64,000 bases of DNA, taken from positions 153,810-217,809 of the forward strand of contig NZ_JAHSTV010000012.1 of the NCBI RefSeq assembly GCF_019145235.1. The letters run 5' to 3'. This document shows positions 51,001 to 62,214 of the stretch, piece after piece. The position numbers and the translations under genes were made by a program. Position 1 is the stretch's first letter; every line of letters begins with the position of its first letter. This DNA comes from Pseudomonas farris. GTDB lineage: Bacteria > Pseudomonadota > Gammaproteobacteria > Pseudomonadales > Pseudomonadaceae. Under the pieces are notes generated by a model. It was not told the origin of the DNA, did no database searches, and saw only the letters and a list, made by a program, of their open reading frames with translations.

Positions 51001-52228
51001 CCCAAACCTCTGGCAGCTCGCGCTCAACCATCTTCTTGGCAGCTTTGATGGTGGTAGCAAGACCACGCATTTCCAGCTTGCCGAAAATGAACGGCTTGAA
51101 CAGCTCGAGAGCCATCTTCTTCGGCAGACCGCACTGGTGCAGACGCAGGGTCGGGCCAACGGTAATTACCGAACGACCGGAGTAGTCAACACGCTTACCG
51201 AGCAAGTTCTGACGGAAACGACCCTGCTTACCCTTGATCATGTCAGCCAGGGATTTCAGAGGACGCTTGTTGGAACCGGTGATAGCGCGACCACGACGAC
51301 CGTTGTCGAGCAGTGCATCGACAGCTTCCTGCAACATACGCTTTTCGTTGCGCACGATGATGTCCGGAGCGGACAGATCGAGCAGACGCTTCAAGCGGTT
51401 GTTACGGTTGATCACTCGACGATACAGATCGTTGAGGTCGGAAGTCGCGAAGCGACCGCCGTCCAGCGGGACCAGTGGACGCAGATCTGGCGGCAGAACC
51501 GGCAGAACGGTCAGCACCATCCACTCTGGCAGGTTGCCGGAACCCTGGAAGGCTTCCATCAACTTCAGACGCTTGGACAGCTTCTTGATCTTGGTTTCGG
51601 AGTTGGTTTGCGGAATTTCTTCACGCAGGCGGCCAATCTCGTGTTCCAGGTCGATAGCGTGCAGCAGTTCGCGGACAGCTTCGGCACCCATGCGGGCATC
51701 GAAATCGTCGCCGAACTCTTCCAGCGCTTCGAAGTACTGCTCGTCGTTGAGCAGCTGACCTTTTTCAAGGGTGGTCATGCCTGGATCGATAACGACATAG
51801 CTCTCGAAGTAGAGAACGCGTTCGATATCACGCAGGGTCATGTCCATCAGCAAGCCGATACGGGACGGCAGCGATTTCAGGAACCAGATGTGGGCAACTG
51901 GCGAGGCCAGTTCGATGTGCGCCATGCGCTCACGACGAACTTTTGCCAGCGCGACTTCAACGCCGCACTTTTCGCAGATCACACCACGGTGCTTCAAGCG
52001 CTTGTACTTACCGCACAGGCACTCGTAATCCTTTACCGGGCCAAAGATCTTGGCGCAGAACAGGCCGTCACGCTCAGGTTTGAACGTACGGTAGTTAATG
52101 GTTTCCGGCTTTTTAACTTCACCGAACGACCACGAACGGATCATCTCAGGCGATGCCAATCCAATACGGATGGCATCGAACTCTTCGACTTGACCCTGGT
52201 TTTTCAGCAAATTCAGTAGGTCTTTCAA
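48029..52228 (-). CDS. rpoC: RNA polymerase beta' subunit
   Basis: 1399 residues. The zinc ribbon is Cys70, Cys72, Cys85 and Cys88 (ECLCGKYKRLKHRGVICEKC). The catalytic Mg-binding loop NADFDGDQM lies at about 458-466, and a second zinc-site set (CETRYGICAKCYGRDLARG) near 890. The C-terminal part reads normally to YHSERKRRRDADKP. It lies 64 bases after rpoB. A 1214-codon open frame on the opposite strand is an artefact of codon bias. Confidence 0.99.
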   Translation of the reverse strand: MKDLLNLLKNQGQVEEFDAIRIGLASPEMIRSWSFGEVKKPETINYRTFKPERDGLFCAKIFGPVKDYECLCGKYKRLKHRGVICEKCGVEVALAKVRRERMAHIELASPVAHIWFLKSLPSRIGLLMDMTLRDIERVLYFESYVVIDPGMTTLEKGQLLNDEQYFEALEEFGDDFDARMGAEAVRELLHAIDLEHEIGRLREEIPQTNSETKIKKLSKRLKLMEAFQGSGNLPEWMVLTVLPVLPPDLRPLVPLDGGRFATSDLNDLYRRVINRNNRLKRLLDLSAPDIIVRNEKRMLQEAVDALLDNGRRGRAITGSNKRPLKSLADMIKGKQGRFRQNLLGKRVDYSGRSVITVGPTLRLHQCGLPKKMALELFKPFIFGKLEMRGLATTIKAAKKMVERELPEVWDVLAEVIREHPVLLNRAPTLHRLGIQAFEPVLIEGKAIQLHPLVCAAYNADFDGDQMAVHVPLTLEAQLEARALMMSTNNILSPANGEPIIVPSQDVVLGLYYMTREAINAKGEGRVFADLQEVDRVFRAGEAALHAKVKVRINETVNDRDGGSVKNTRIVDTTVGRALLFQVVPPGLSYDVVNQPMKKKAISKLINQCYRVVGLKETVIFADQLMYTGFAYSTISGVSIGVNDFVIPDEKARIIGAATDEVKEIESQYASGLVTQGEKYNKVIDLWSKANDEVSKAMMANLSKERVIDRHGVEVDQESFNSMYMMADSGARGSAAQIRQLAGMRGLMAKPDGSIIETPITANFREGLSVLQYFISTHGARKGLADTALKTANSGYLTRRLVDVAQDLVVTEIDCGTEHGLVMTPHIEGGDVVEPLGERVLGRVIARDVFKPGTEEIIVPAGTLVDEKWVEFIELNSIDEVIVRSPISCETRYGICAKCYGRDLARGHQVNIGEAVGVIAAQSIGEPGTQLTMRTFHIGGAASRTSAADSVQVKNGGTVRLHNLKHVERVDGCLVAVSRSGELAIADDFGRERERYKLPYGAVISVKEGDKVDAGAIVAKWDPHTHPIVTEMKGTVTYVGMEEGITIKRQTDELTGMTNIEVLDAKDRPAAGKDIRPAVKMVDDNGKDLLLPGTDVIAQYFLPANALVGVADGAKIAIGDVIARIPQETSKTRDITGGLPRVADLFEARRPKEASILAEVSGTIAFGKETKGKRRLVITPNDGSDPYEELIPKWRHLNVFEGEQVNRGEVISDGPSDPHDILRLLGVSALAKYIVNEIQDVYRLQGVKINDKHIETILRQMLRKVEIAESGDSSFIKGDQMELTHVLVENERLAGDEKFVSKFTRVLLGITKASLSTESFISAASFQETTRVLTEAAVTGKRDYLRGLKENVVVGRLIPAGTGLAYHSERKRRRDADKPLRVSASEVEAALTEALNSSGN

Positions 52229-52292
52229 GGCCTTTCCTCCTGGCGGAGCAGAGAGCGGGCAATCCTGCCCCGCTCTCGATTCGCGTCACGTG

Positions 52293-56366
<4,074 letters not shown>

Positions 56367-56431
56367 CAGCGTTCCCCAGCTTGGTCACCTGCTTGTTTGG
56401 CCCCTCCCGACGGGAGCAGCCAGAAAATCGT

Positions 56432-56449
56432 GCAAACCCCATGGTTTGC
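56432..56449 (-). promoter_or_regulatory. Small perfect hairpin upstream of rpoB
   Basis: GCAAACC (56432-56438) pairs with GGTTTGC (56443-56449), with a 4-base loop. It lies in the rplL-rpoB gap, about 70 bases before rpoB, with no U tract, so it is more likely an RNA-processing or stability element. Confidence 0.5.
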
Positions 56450-56511
56450 GCCACCGCATCGGGTGGTTACAGCTCGTTACCAGCACCGACCCAGTCGGCT
56501 GCCAATAACGG

Positions 56512-56540
56512 AAAAAGGCCGGTGGCAAGAGCCACCAGCC
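56512..56540 (-). terminator. Attenuator between rplL and rpoB
   Basis: On the minus strand, GGCTGGTGGC pairs with GCCACCGGCC (positions 56531-56540 and 56517-56526), with one G-U pair and a 4-base loop, followed by five T. The position matches the known rplL-rpoB attenuator of E. coli, which lowers rpoBC expression relative to ribosomal proteins. Confidence 0.88.
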
Positions 56541-56586
56541 ATCAGCCTTTCGCTTAACGCTCGGGCTGGAGGTGCAAAGTCGATGC

Positions 56587-56952
56587 TTACTTCAGCTCGA
56601 CTTTAGCGCCTGCTTCTTCCAGAGTAGCTTTGGCTTTGTCAGCTGCGTCTTTCGAAACAGCTTCCAGAACCATGGCAGGAGCGCCGTCAACTACAGCCTT
56701 GGCTTCTTTCAGGCCCAGACCGGTCAGTTCACGTACTGCCTTGATCACGTTAACTTTCTTCTCGCCAGCTTCGGTCAGCATGACGTTGAATTCAGTTTGT
56801 TCTTCAACAACGGCAGCAACAGCAGCTGGACCAGCGGAAGCAGCGGCAGCGGAAACGCCGAACTTCTCTTCCATGGCCTTGATCAGCTCAACGATTTCCA
56901 GAACGGATTTTTCGCCGATTGCTTCGATGATTTGGTCGTTAGTCAGAGACAT
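56587..56952 (-). CDS. rplL: 50S ribosomal protein L7/L12
   Basis: 121 residues. The N-terminal dimerisation domain (MSLTNDQIIEAIGEKSVLEI) is followed by an Ala-rich hinge at about 35-50 (SAAAASAGPAAVAAVVEE) and a C-terminal factor-binding domain (GEKKVNVIKAVRELTGLGLK). Several dimers bind one L10 and recruit translation factors. It lies 80 bases after rplJ. Confidence 0.99.
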   Translation of the reverse strand: MSLTNDQIIEAIGEKSVLEIVELIKAMEEKFGVSAAAASAGPAAVAAVVEEQTEFNVMLTEAGEKKVNVIKAVRELTGLGLKEAKAVVDGAPAMVLEAVSKDAADKAKATLEEAGAKVELK

Positions 56953-57032
56953 GACTATAAATTCCTGTATTGGGGTGACAGCCTACGCGGCCATCGAAAT
57001 AAACAATAAACGCTGAAAGGAGTCGCTCAGCC

Positions 57033-57533
57033 TTAGGCTGCGGCAGCTTCTTTCTGGTCGCGAAGGGCCGCCAGAGTACGAGCCAATTTGCTGGTTGCGC
57101 CTTGAATCACGCTCATCAGCTGAGAAATTGCTTCGTCACGGGTCGGCAGACTTGCCAGTACGTCGATCTGATTAGCTGCGAGGAACTTGCCCTCGAACGC
57201 AGCTGCCTTGATCTCGAACTTATCCTGACCTTTTGCGAATTCTTTGAAGATACGAGCAGCAGCGCCCGGATGTTCTTTCGAAAATGCAATCAAGGTCGGG
57301 CCAGTGAACACGTCGTTGAGCACGTCATATTGAGTGCCAGCAACGGCGCGCTTGAGCAGGGTGTTACGTACAACACGTACGTAAACGCCAGCTTCACGAG
57401 CCTCTTTACGGAGTCCGGTCATAGCGCCAACTGTCACGCCGCGGGCATCAGCCACAACAGCAGACAGGGCAACATTGGCAGCCTCGTTGACTTCAGCGAC
57501 GATGGCCTTCTTGTCTTCGAGTTTAATTGCCAC
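57033..57533 (-). CDS. rplJ: 50S ribosomal protein L10
   Basis: 166 residues, MAIKLEDKKAIVAEVNEAAN, with ADARGVTVGAMTGLRKEARE. The C-terminal helix holds L7/L12 dimers. L10 represses rplJL by binding its leader RNA in E. coli. The 198-base gap before this gene carries complex pairing that fits such a leader. Confidence 0.98.
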   Translation of the reverse strand: MAIKLEDKKAIVAEVNEAANVALSAVVADARGVTVGAMTGLRKEAREAGVYVRVVRNTLLKRAVAGTQYDVLNDVFTGPTLIAFSKEHPGAAARIFKEFAKGQDKFEIKAAAFEGKFLAANQIDVLASLPTRDEAISQLMSVIQGATSKLARTLAALRDQKEAAAA

Positions 57534-57624
57534 GGGTTTAACTCCTGCTTGTTACCGTTTCATCCAACCGAAGCCGGATGTCGTTTTGGTGTCTGATTCG
57601 GTAAGGAACCGGGAGCACCATCTG

Positions 57625-57723
57625 CGTAGGCTTGAGGTTTAAGACTTGCGTCGCCTACGGTCTTGGATAGCCCCCGCCAGGCAGGGACCCCAATCTTTCA
57701 ATTGGCGCAATCGCTTGCGCCAA
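57625..57723 (-). promoter_or_regulatory. Candidate L10 leader structures upstream of rplJ
   Basis: In transcription order (minus strand): a perfect 9-base stem TTGGCGCAA / TTGCGCCAA (57702-57723) closed by a GCGA tetraloop; then CGTAGGC pairing with GCCTACG (57653-57659 with 57625-57631), enclosing 21 bases. The position, just upstream of rplJ, is that of the L10-L12 autoregulatory leader. I compare positions only, not a covariance model. Confidence 0.55.
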
Positions 57724-57731
57724 CCTGTGTC

Positions 57732-58427
57732 TTACGCGTCGAGCGAGCCTTGGTCGATGACCAGACCTGGACCCATGGTGGTGCTCAGGGTAACGCGCTT
57801 GACGTAAATACCTTTCGAGGAAGCTGGCTTGATACGCTTCAGATCAGCGATCAGGGCTTCAACGTTTTCCTTCAGCTTGACGGCATCGAAGCCGACTTTG
57901 CCAACGGAGGTGTGGATGATGCCGTTTTTGTCGGTGCGATAACGAACCTGACCAGCCTTGGCGTTTTTAACCGCGGTAGCTACGTCTGGAGTTACAGTGC
58001 CGACTTTAGGGTTAGGCATCAGGCCGCGTGGGCCCAGGATCTGACCCAACTGACCAACAACGCGCATGGCATCCGGGGATGCGATAACCACGTCATAGTT
58101 CAGGTCGCCGCCTTTCATTTCGGCAGCCAGGTCGTCCATACCTACACGGTCAGCGCCGGCAGCCAGAGCAGCCTCGGCAGCTGGACCCTGGGTGAACACA
58201 GCAACGCGAACAGTCTTGCCAGTGCCGTGTGGCAGCACGGTAGCGCTACGAACGACCTGGTCGGATTTACGCGGGTCAACACCCAGGTTCACAGCAACGT
58301 CGAACGACTCGCTGAACTTGACAGTCGACAGCTCAGCCAGCAGAGCAGCAGCGTCTACAAAGTTGTAGGACTTGCCTGCTTCGATTTTGCCGGCGATAGC
58401 CTTTTGACGCTTGGTCAACTTAGCCAT
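57732..58427 (-). CDS. rplA: 50S ribosomal protein L1
   Basis: 231 residues, MAKLTKRQKAIAGKIEAGKS, with DPRKSDQVVRSATVLPHGTG and the late KASSKGIYVKRVTLSTTMGPG region. L1 forms the mobile stalk near the E site. In E. coli it represses rplKA through the rplK leader. Its start overlaps the rplK stop by one base. Confidence 0.98.
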   Translation of the reverse strand: MAKLTKRQKAIAGKIEAGKSYNFVDAAALLAELSTVKFSESFDVAVNLGVDPRKSDQVVRSATVLPHGTGKTVRVAVFTQGPAAEAALAAGADRVGMDDLAAEMKGGDLNYDVVIASPDAMRVVGQLGQILGPRGLMPNPKVGTVTPDVATAVKNAKAGQVRYRTDKNGIIHTSVGKVGFDAVKLKENVEALIADLKRIKPASSKGIYVKRVTLSTTMGPGLVIDQGSLDA

Positions 58428-58858
58428 TACACACCCTCCACGTTAAGGCCCATGCTACGAGCAGAACCGGCGATAGTACGCACGGCTGCTTCCATATCAG
58501 CTGCAGTCAGATCCGCGTTTTTGGTTTTCGCGATTTCTTCCAGCTGAGCACGGGTCACGGTGCCAACCTTAACGGTGTTCGGACGAGCAGAACCGCTAGT
58601 CAGACCAGCAGCCTTCTTCAGCAGAACCGAAGCAGGTGTGGATTTGGTTTCGAAAGTGAAGCTACGGTCGCTGTAGACAGTGATGATCACTGGAGTCGGC
58701 AGACCTGGCTCAATACCCTGAGTACGGGCGTTGAAAGCCTTGCAGAATTCCATGATGTTCACGCCGTGCTGACCCAAAGCAGGACCAACAGGTGGGCTTG
58801 GGTTAGCCTGAGCGGCCTTCACTTGCAGCTTGATGTAAGCGGTAATCTTCTTGGCCAT
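58427..58858 (-). CDS. rplK: 50S ribosomal protein L11
   Basis: 143 residues from MAKKITAYIKLQVKAAQANP, with PPVGPALGQHGVNIMEFCKA. L11 binds the GTPase-associated region and is needed for RelA activation. The open frame extends four codons further, but the ATG at 58858 is the family start. It lies 117 bases after nusG, with a terminator between. Confidence 0.98.
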   Translation of the reverse strand: MAKKITAYIKLQVKAAQANPSPPVGPALGQHGVNIMEFCKAFNARTQGIEPGLPTPVIITVYSDRSFTFETKSTPASVLLKKAAGLTSGSARPNTVKVGTVTRAQLEEIAKTKNADLTAADMEAAVRTIAGSARSMGLNVEGV

Positions 58859-58933
58859 GAGGCACTCCAATTACGGGTTCGAACGCCTCGAAAGGCTCCC
58901 CGGTTACTTGCGCGTTTATCCCAGTGACGACAA

Positions 58934-58960
58934 AACCCCACAGCCTAGGGCTGCGGGGTT
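58934..58960 (-). terminator. Terminator between nusG and rplK
   Basis: A 12-base stem (58934-58945 with 58949-58960, 3-base loop) has one mismatch on the plus strand that becomes a G-U pair in the minus-strand RNA, showing it works in that direction. It is followed by TTTTG on the minus strand. It ends the secE-nusG transcript or makes it attenuated. Confidence 0.85.
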
Positions 58961-58975
58961 GGGATGCTTGCTCAA

Positions 58976-59509
58976 CTAGACCTTTTCGACCTGGCTGAAC
59001 TCTAGCTCTACCGGAGTAGAGCGACCGAAAATGAGCACTGCCACTTGGATCCGGCTCTTCTCGTAGTTAACTTCTTCAACCGTGCCAGTAAAATCAGCAA
59101 ACGGTCCGTCATTGACACGTACCGACTCGCCTGGCTCGAACAACGTCTTCGGCTTCGGCTTGTCGCTACCATCAGCAACGCGACGCAGAATCGCTTCTGC
59201 CTCTTTATCAGTGATCGGTGCAGGCTTATCAGCAGTACCGCCGATGAAACCCATCACCCGAGGAGTATCCTTGACCAAGTGCCAAGTACCCTCGCTCATG
59301 TCCATCTGGACCAGCACATAACCTGGGAAGAACTTGCGCTCGCTTTTGCGTTTCTGGCCATTACGCATTTCAACCACTTCTTCAGTGGGAACCAGAATTT
59401 CGCCAAAGCCATCTTCCATGCCAGCCAGCTTTACGCGCTCTACCAACGAGCGCATGACATGCTTCTCGTAACCGGAGTAAGCATGCACAACGTACCAACG
59501 CTTAGCCAC
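58976..59509 (-). CDS. nusG: Transcription elongation/antitermination protein NusG
   Basis: 177 residues. NGN domain MAKRWYVVHAYSGYEKHVMR binds the RNA polymerase clamp; the C-terminal KOW domain (FEPGESVRVNDGPFADFTGT) binds S10 or Rho. It lies nine bases after secE. No insertion typical of specialised paralogues such as RfaH is seen. Confidence 0.98.
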   Translation of the reverse strand: MAKRWYVVHAYSGYEKHVMRSLVERVKLAGMEDGFGEILVPTEEVVEMRNGQKRKSERKFFPGYVLVQMDMSEGTWHLVKDTPRVMGFIGGTADKPAPITDKEAEAILRRVADGSDKPKPKTLFEPGESVRVNDGPFADFTGTVEEVNYEKSRIQVAVLIFGRSTPVELEFSQVEKV

Positions 59510-59518
59510 GGGACACCC

Positions 59519-59887
59519 TTAGCCGACAATCAAGGAAACAAGCCAGCCGAGCAGGGAATCAAGCCCCCACAACAGCAACGCCATAACCAGAACAACAGCC
59601 ACAACAATCAGCGTGGTCTGCGTGGTTTCTTGGCGAGTTGGCCATACGACTTTACGAATCTCGGTGCGAGCTTCCTTAACCAGTACAAAGAAAGACTTGC
59701 CCTTGACTGTCTGCAGGCCTACAAAGGCAGCTACAGCAGCAATGACAAGCAAAGCGAGTACGCGGTACAGGATCGGCGAAGCAGAGTAATACTGATTGCC
59801 AACAACGCCAACAACCACCAAAGCGACTACTACTAGCCACTTGAGCAGATCGAAGCGAGAGCCTTGAGCTTCAGCTTTAGGAGTCAT
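59519..59887 (-). CDS. secE: Protein translocase subunit SecE
   Basis: 122 residues with three membrane helices, the gammaproteobacterial form; two are at about 15-57 and the essential one is near 93-118. The conserved amphipathic segment EARTEIRKVVWPTRQETTQT precedes the last helix. It clamps SecY in the translocon. It is transcribed after tRNA-Trp, with a 45-base gap, and with nusG. Confidence 0.97.
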   Translation of the reverse strand: MTPKAEAQGSRFDLLKWLVVVALVVVGVVGNQYYSASPILYRVLALLVIAAVAAFVGLQTVKGKSFFVLVKEARTEIRKVVWPTRQETTQTTLIVVAVVLVMALLLWGLDSLLGWLVSLIVG

Positions 59888-59932
59888 CTATGAAGATCCT
59901 GTGAAAAGAAAGCCAGACACACCAAGTGAATC

Positions 59933-60008
59933 TGGCAGGTCAGGAGGGAATCGAACCCCCAACCTACGGTTTTGGAGACCGTCGCTCTGCCAATTGAGCT
60001 ACTGACCT
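59933..60008 (-). tRNA. tRNA-Trp (CCA)
   Basis: 76 bases with encoded CCA. The acceptor AGGTCAG pairs with CTGACCT; the anticodon loop CTCCAAA gives anticodon CCA. T-loop TTCGATT is normal. It is located between the tuf gene and secE, the place it occupies in E. coli. Confidence 0.97.
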
Positions 60009-60061
60009 AAAACAAAATCAGGCCGACCATTATGCCGGCCCGAAAAAGACATTACAACAAC

Positions 60062-61255
60062 TTACTCGATGACTTTTGCTACGACACCAGCGCCGACGGT
60101 ACGACCGCCCTCACGGATAGCGAAACGCAGACCATCTTCCATCGCGATGGTTTTGATCAGGGTAACGGTCATTTGAACGTTGTCACCCGGCATCACCATT
60201 TCAACACCTTCCGGCAGCTCGCAGTTACCAGTCACGTCAGTTGTACGGAAGTAGAACTGTGGACGGTAGCCCTTGAAGAATGGCGTATGACGACCACCTT
60301 CTTCCTTGCTCAGAACGTAAACCTCAGCAGTGAACTTGGTATGCGGCTTGACGGTGCCGGGCTTAACCAGAACCTGGCCACGCTCAACATCATCACGCTT
60401 GGTACCACGCAGCAGAACGCCGCAGTTCTCACCCGCACGACCTTCGTCGAGCAGCTTGCGGAACATCTCAACACCAGTGCAAGTAGTTTTGACAGTGTCA
60501 CGAAGACCAACAATCTCAACTTCTTCCTGAATGCGGACAATGCCACGCTCAACACGACCAGTCACAACAGTACCGCGACCGGAGATCGAGAACACATCCT
60601 CGATCGGCATCAGGAACGGCTTATCGATAGCACGCTCAGGCTGCGGAATATAGCTATCCAGAGTCTCGACCAACTTCTTGACGGCGGTAGTGCCCATCTC
60701 GTTGTCGTCTTGACCATTCAGCGCCATCAGCGCCGAACCAATGATGATCGGCGTGTCATCACCTGGGAAATCGTAAGTGCTCAGCAGATCGCGCACTTCC
60801 ATCTCAACCAGTTCCAGCAGCTCAGCATCGTCAACCATGTCAGCCTTGTTCAGGAAGACAACGATGTACGGAACGCCAACCTGACGGGACAACAGGATGT
60901 GCTCACGGGTTTGCGGCATCGGACCATCAGCGGCCGAGCAAACCAGAATCGCACCATCCATCTGTGCAGCACCGGTAATCATGTTTTTTACGTAGTCGGC
61001 GTGACCTGGACAGTCAACGTGTGCGTAGTGACGCACAGCCGAATCGTATTCAACGTGAGCAGTATTAATGGTGATACCACGAGCTTTTTCTTCTGGGGCG
61101 CTATCGATCTTGTCGAAGTCAACCTTTGCCGAACCGAACACTTCGGAGCAGACACGGGTCAAAGCGGCGGTCAGAGTTGTCTTGCCATGGTCTACGTGAC
61201 CAATGGTTCCAACGTTGACGTGCGGCTTGTTACGTTCGAACTTTTCCTTAGCCAT
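60062..61255 (-). CDS. tufB: Elongation factor Tu (tRNA-linked copy)
   Basis: 397 residues from MAKEKFERNKPHVN at 61255; codons before it, up to 61384, run through the tRNA-Thr gene and are not coding. G1 GHVDHGKT is at 19-26. It is encoded between tRNA-Thr and tRNA-Trp, like E. coli tufB. Compared with the str-operon copy, about 26 residues differ (for example GSAKVDF for GSAVVAF, HVEYDSAVR for HVEYNSLIR, IPQPERAI for IPDPVRVI, DNVQMTV for DNIKMVV), with long identical blocks between, a pattern suggestive of partial gene conversion. Confidence 0.98.
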   Translation of the reverse strand: MAKEKFERNKPHVNVGTIGHVDHGKTTLTAALTRVCSEVFGSAKVDFDKIDSAPEEKARGITINTAHVEYDSAVRHYAHVDCPGHADYVKNMITGAAQMDGAILVCSAADGPMPQTREHILLSRQVGVPYIVVFLNKADMVDDAELLELVEMEVRDLLSTYDFPGDDTPIIIGSALMALNGQDDNEMGTTAVKKLVETLDSYIPQPERAIDKPFLMPIEDVFSISGRGTVVTGRVERGIVRIQEEVEIVGLRDTVKTTCTGVEMFRKLLDEGRAGENCGVLLRGTKRDDVERGQVLVKPGTVKPHTKFTAEVYVLSKEEGGRHTPFFKGYRPQFYFRTTDVTGNCELPEGVEMVMPGDNVQMTVTLIKTIAMEDGLRFAIREGGRTVGAGVVAKVIE

Positions 61256-61307
61256 CGAAATCACCCCTAGCAGAAGAATTAAGCAAGTACTATCAGCCAT
61301 TAAAACA

Positions 61308-61333
61308 AAGGCAGATATTTTCATATCTGCCTT
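61308..61333 (-). terminator. Perfect hairpin between tRNA-Thr and tufB
   Basis: AAGGCAGATAT (61308-61318) pairs with ATATCTGCCTT (61323-61333). On the minus strand the loop is GAAA and the tail is TGTTTTA. It could partly terminate the tRNA transcript, or mark the RNase cut between tRNA-Thr and the tuf mRNA. Confidence 0.75.
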
Positions 61334-61339
61334 GTTATA

Positions 61340-61415
61340 TGGAGCTCTTGAGCGGATTTGAACCGCTGACCTCACCCTTACCAAGGGTGTGCTCTACCAA
61401 CTGAGCTACAAGAGC
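61340..61415 (-). tRNA. tRNA-Thr (GGT)
   Basis: 76 bases with encoded CCA. Acceptor GCTCTTG pairs with CAAGAGC; the anticodon loop TTGGTAA gives GGT (Thr). It lies 26 bases after tRNA-Gly and 84 before tufB, and is co-transcribed with both. Confidence 0.97.
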
Positions 61416-61441
61416 GTAACACTTTGCAGGACCTGCAAACT

Positions 61442-61515
<74 letters not shown>

Positions 61516-61539
61516 GGAGCTTGCAGCTCTCGCTAAAAA

Positions 61540-61624
<85 letters not shown>

Positions 61625-61637
61625 TAAGCGAGCCGGC

Positions 61638-61665
61638 ATTCTATATCATGCCAGCCTTCTGTCAA
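61638..61665 (-). promoter_or_regulatory. tRNA-tuf operon promoter P1 (TTGACA-N16-TAGAAT)
   Basis: Consensus -35 TTGACA (61660-61665) and -10 TAGAAT (61638-61643), spaced 16 bases, on the minus strand. The GC-rich discriminator GCCGGC follows, as at promoters under stringent control. The transcript would start near 61631, right before tRNA-Tyr. Confidence 0.87.
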
Positions 61666-61754
61666 GCATTTTCTCATTAAAAACCTGAGGTTAGCTGCGT
61701 TGACCTCGCTTCACACTGCTGACTGTTAAAGGTCTTCACTGCGAAGCGGGCGCC

Positions 61755-61783
61755 ATTCTATGCAAACTATTCGACGGGTGCAA
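61755..61783 (-). promoter_or_regulatory. Second promoter P2 of the tRNA-tuf operon (TTGCAC-N17-TAGAAT)
   Basis: On the minus strand, -35 TTGCAC (61778-61783) and -10 TAGAAT (61755-61760) are 17 bases apart, with the GC-rich discriminator GGCGCC. It overlaps the end of the preceding gene. With P1 it makes a tandem pair with identical -10 elements. Confidence 0.68.
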
Positions 61784-62207
61784 CCCCCTCGCACGGCATT
61801 ATTTTATGTTTTAACCCATTGAATTCTTTAGAAAGGTTTTGCAACTGCGAGTCACCCAGCAAACGCCGGCTTTCTGGTGCCACACGCACCCAGTAACCAT
61901 CAGACTCGGCGGGAGCCCTCAGCAAGGACTCGAACTTGATTTCCATGCTACTCAATCGCCGCTCAACCGCCTGAGCCGCTTCCTGACGAGAAAAACCGCC
62001 AAGATAGAGGCATCCATCGTCTGCCTGGGCAGGCTTTCCTTTATCACGAGCCGCGTCAGTCGTTTCACTCAACAAGCGAATGTCCTGCTGCGAACCCCGA
62101 TACAAACTCAAAGGGGTTACATCCTTTGCGCGCAGAGGAGCCTCTTGTTGGTGCCAGATGTAATAGAACACATTGAGAACAAGCAGCAGCAGAAACAACC
62201 AACGCAT
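61767..62207 (-). CDS. Small membrane-anchored SPOR-like protein
   Basis: 146 residues. One N-terminal membrane helix (MRWLFLLLLVLNVFYYIW) anchors it to the inner membrane, with the rest in the periplasm. Residues about 65-140 (CLYLGGFSRQEAAQAVERRL, then YWVRVAP) resemble a SPOR domain, which binds denuded peptidoglycan at division sites, but the match is weak. It follows coaX by seven bases and is a co-transcribed hypothetical gene in the same place in other pseudomonads. Function unproved. Confidence 0.75.
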   Translation of the reverse strand: MRWLFLLLLVLNVFYYIWHQQEAPLRAKDVTPLSLYRGSQQDIRLLSETTDAARDKGKPAQADDGCLYLGGFSRQEAAQAVERRLSSMEIKFESLLRAPAESDGYWVRVAPESRRLLGDSQLQNLSKEFNGLKHKIMPCEGVAPVE

Positions 62208-62214
62208 AAAAACC

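Noticed and set aside
48575..52219. A 1214-codon open frame on the plus strand opposite rpoC
   Set aside because: It arises because the biased codons of a highly expressed gene rarely produce stops in this antisense frame. It has no ribosome binding site, resembles no known family, and rpoC is unmistakable on the other strand.
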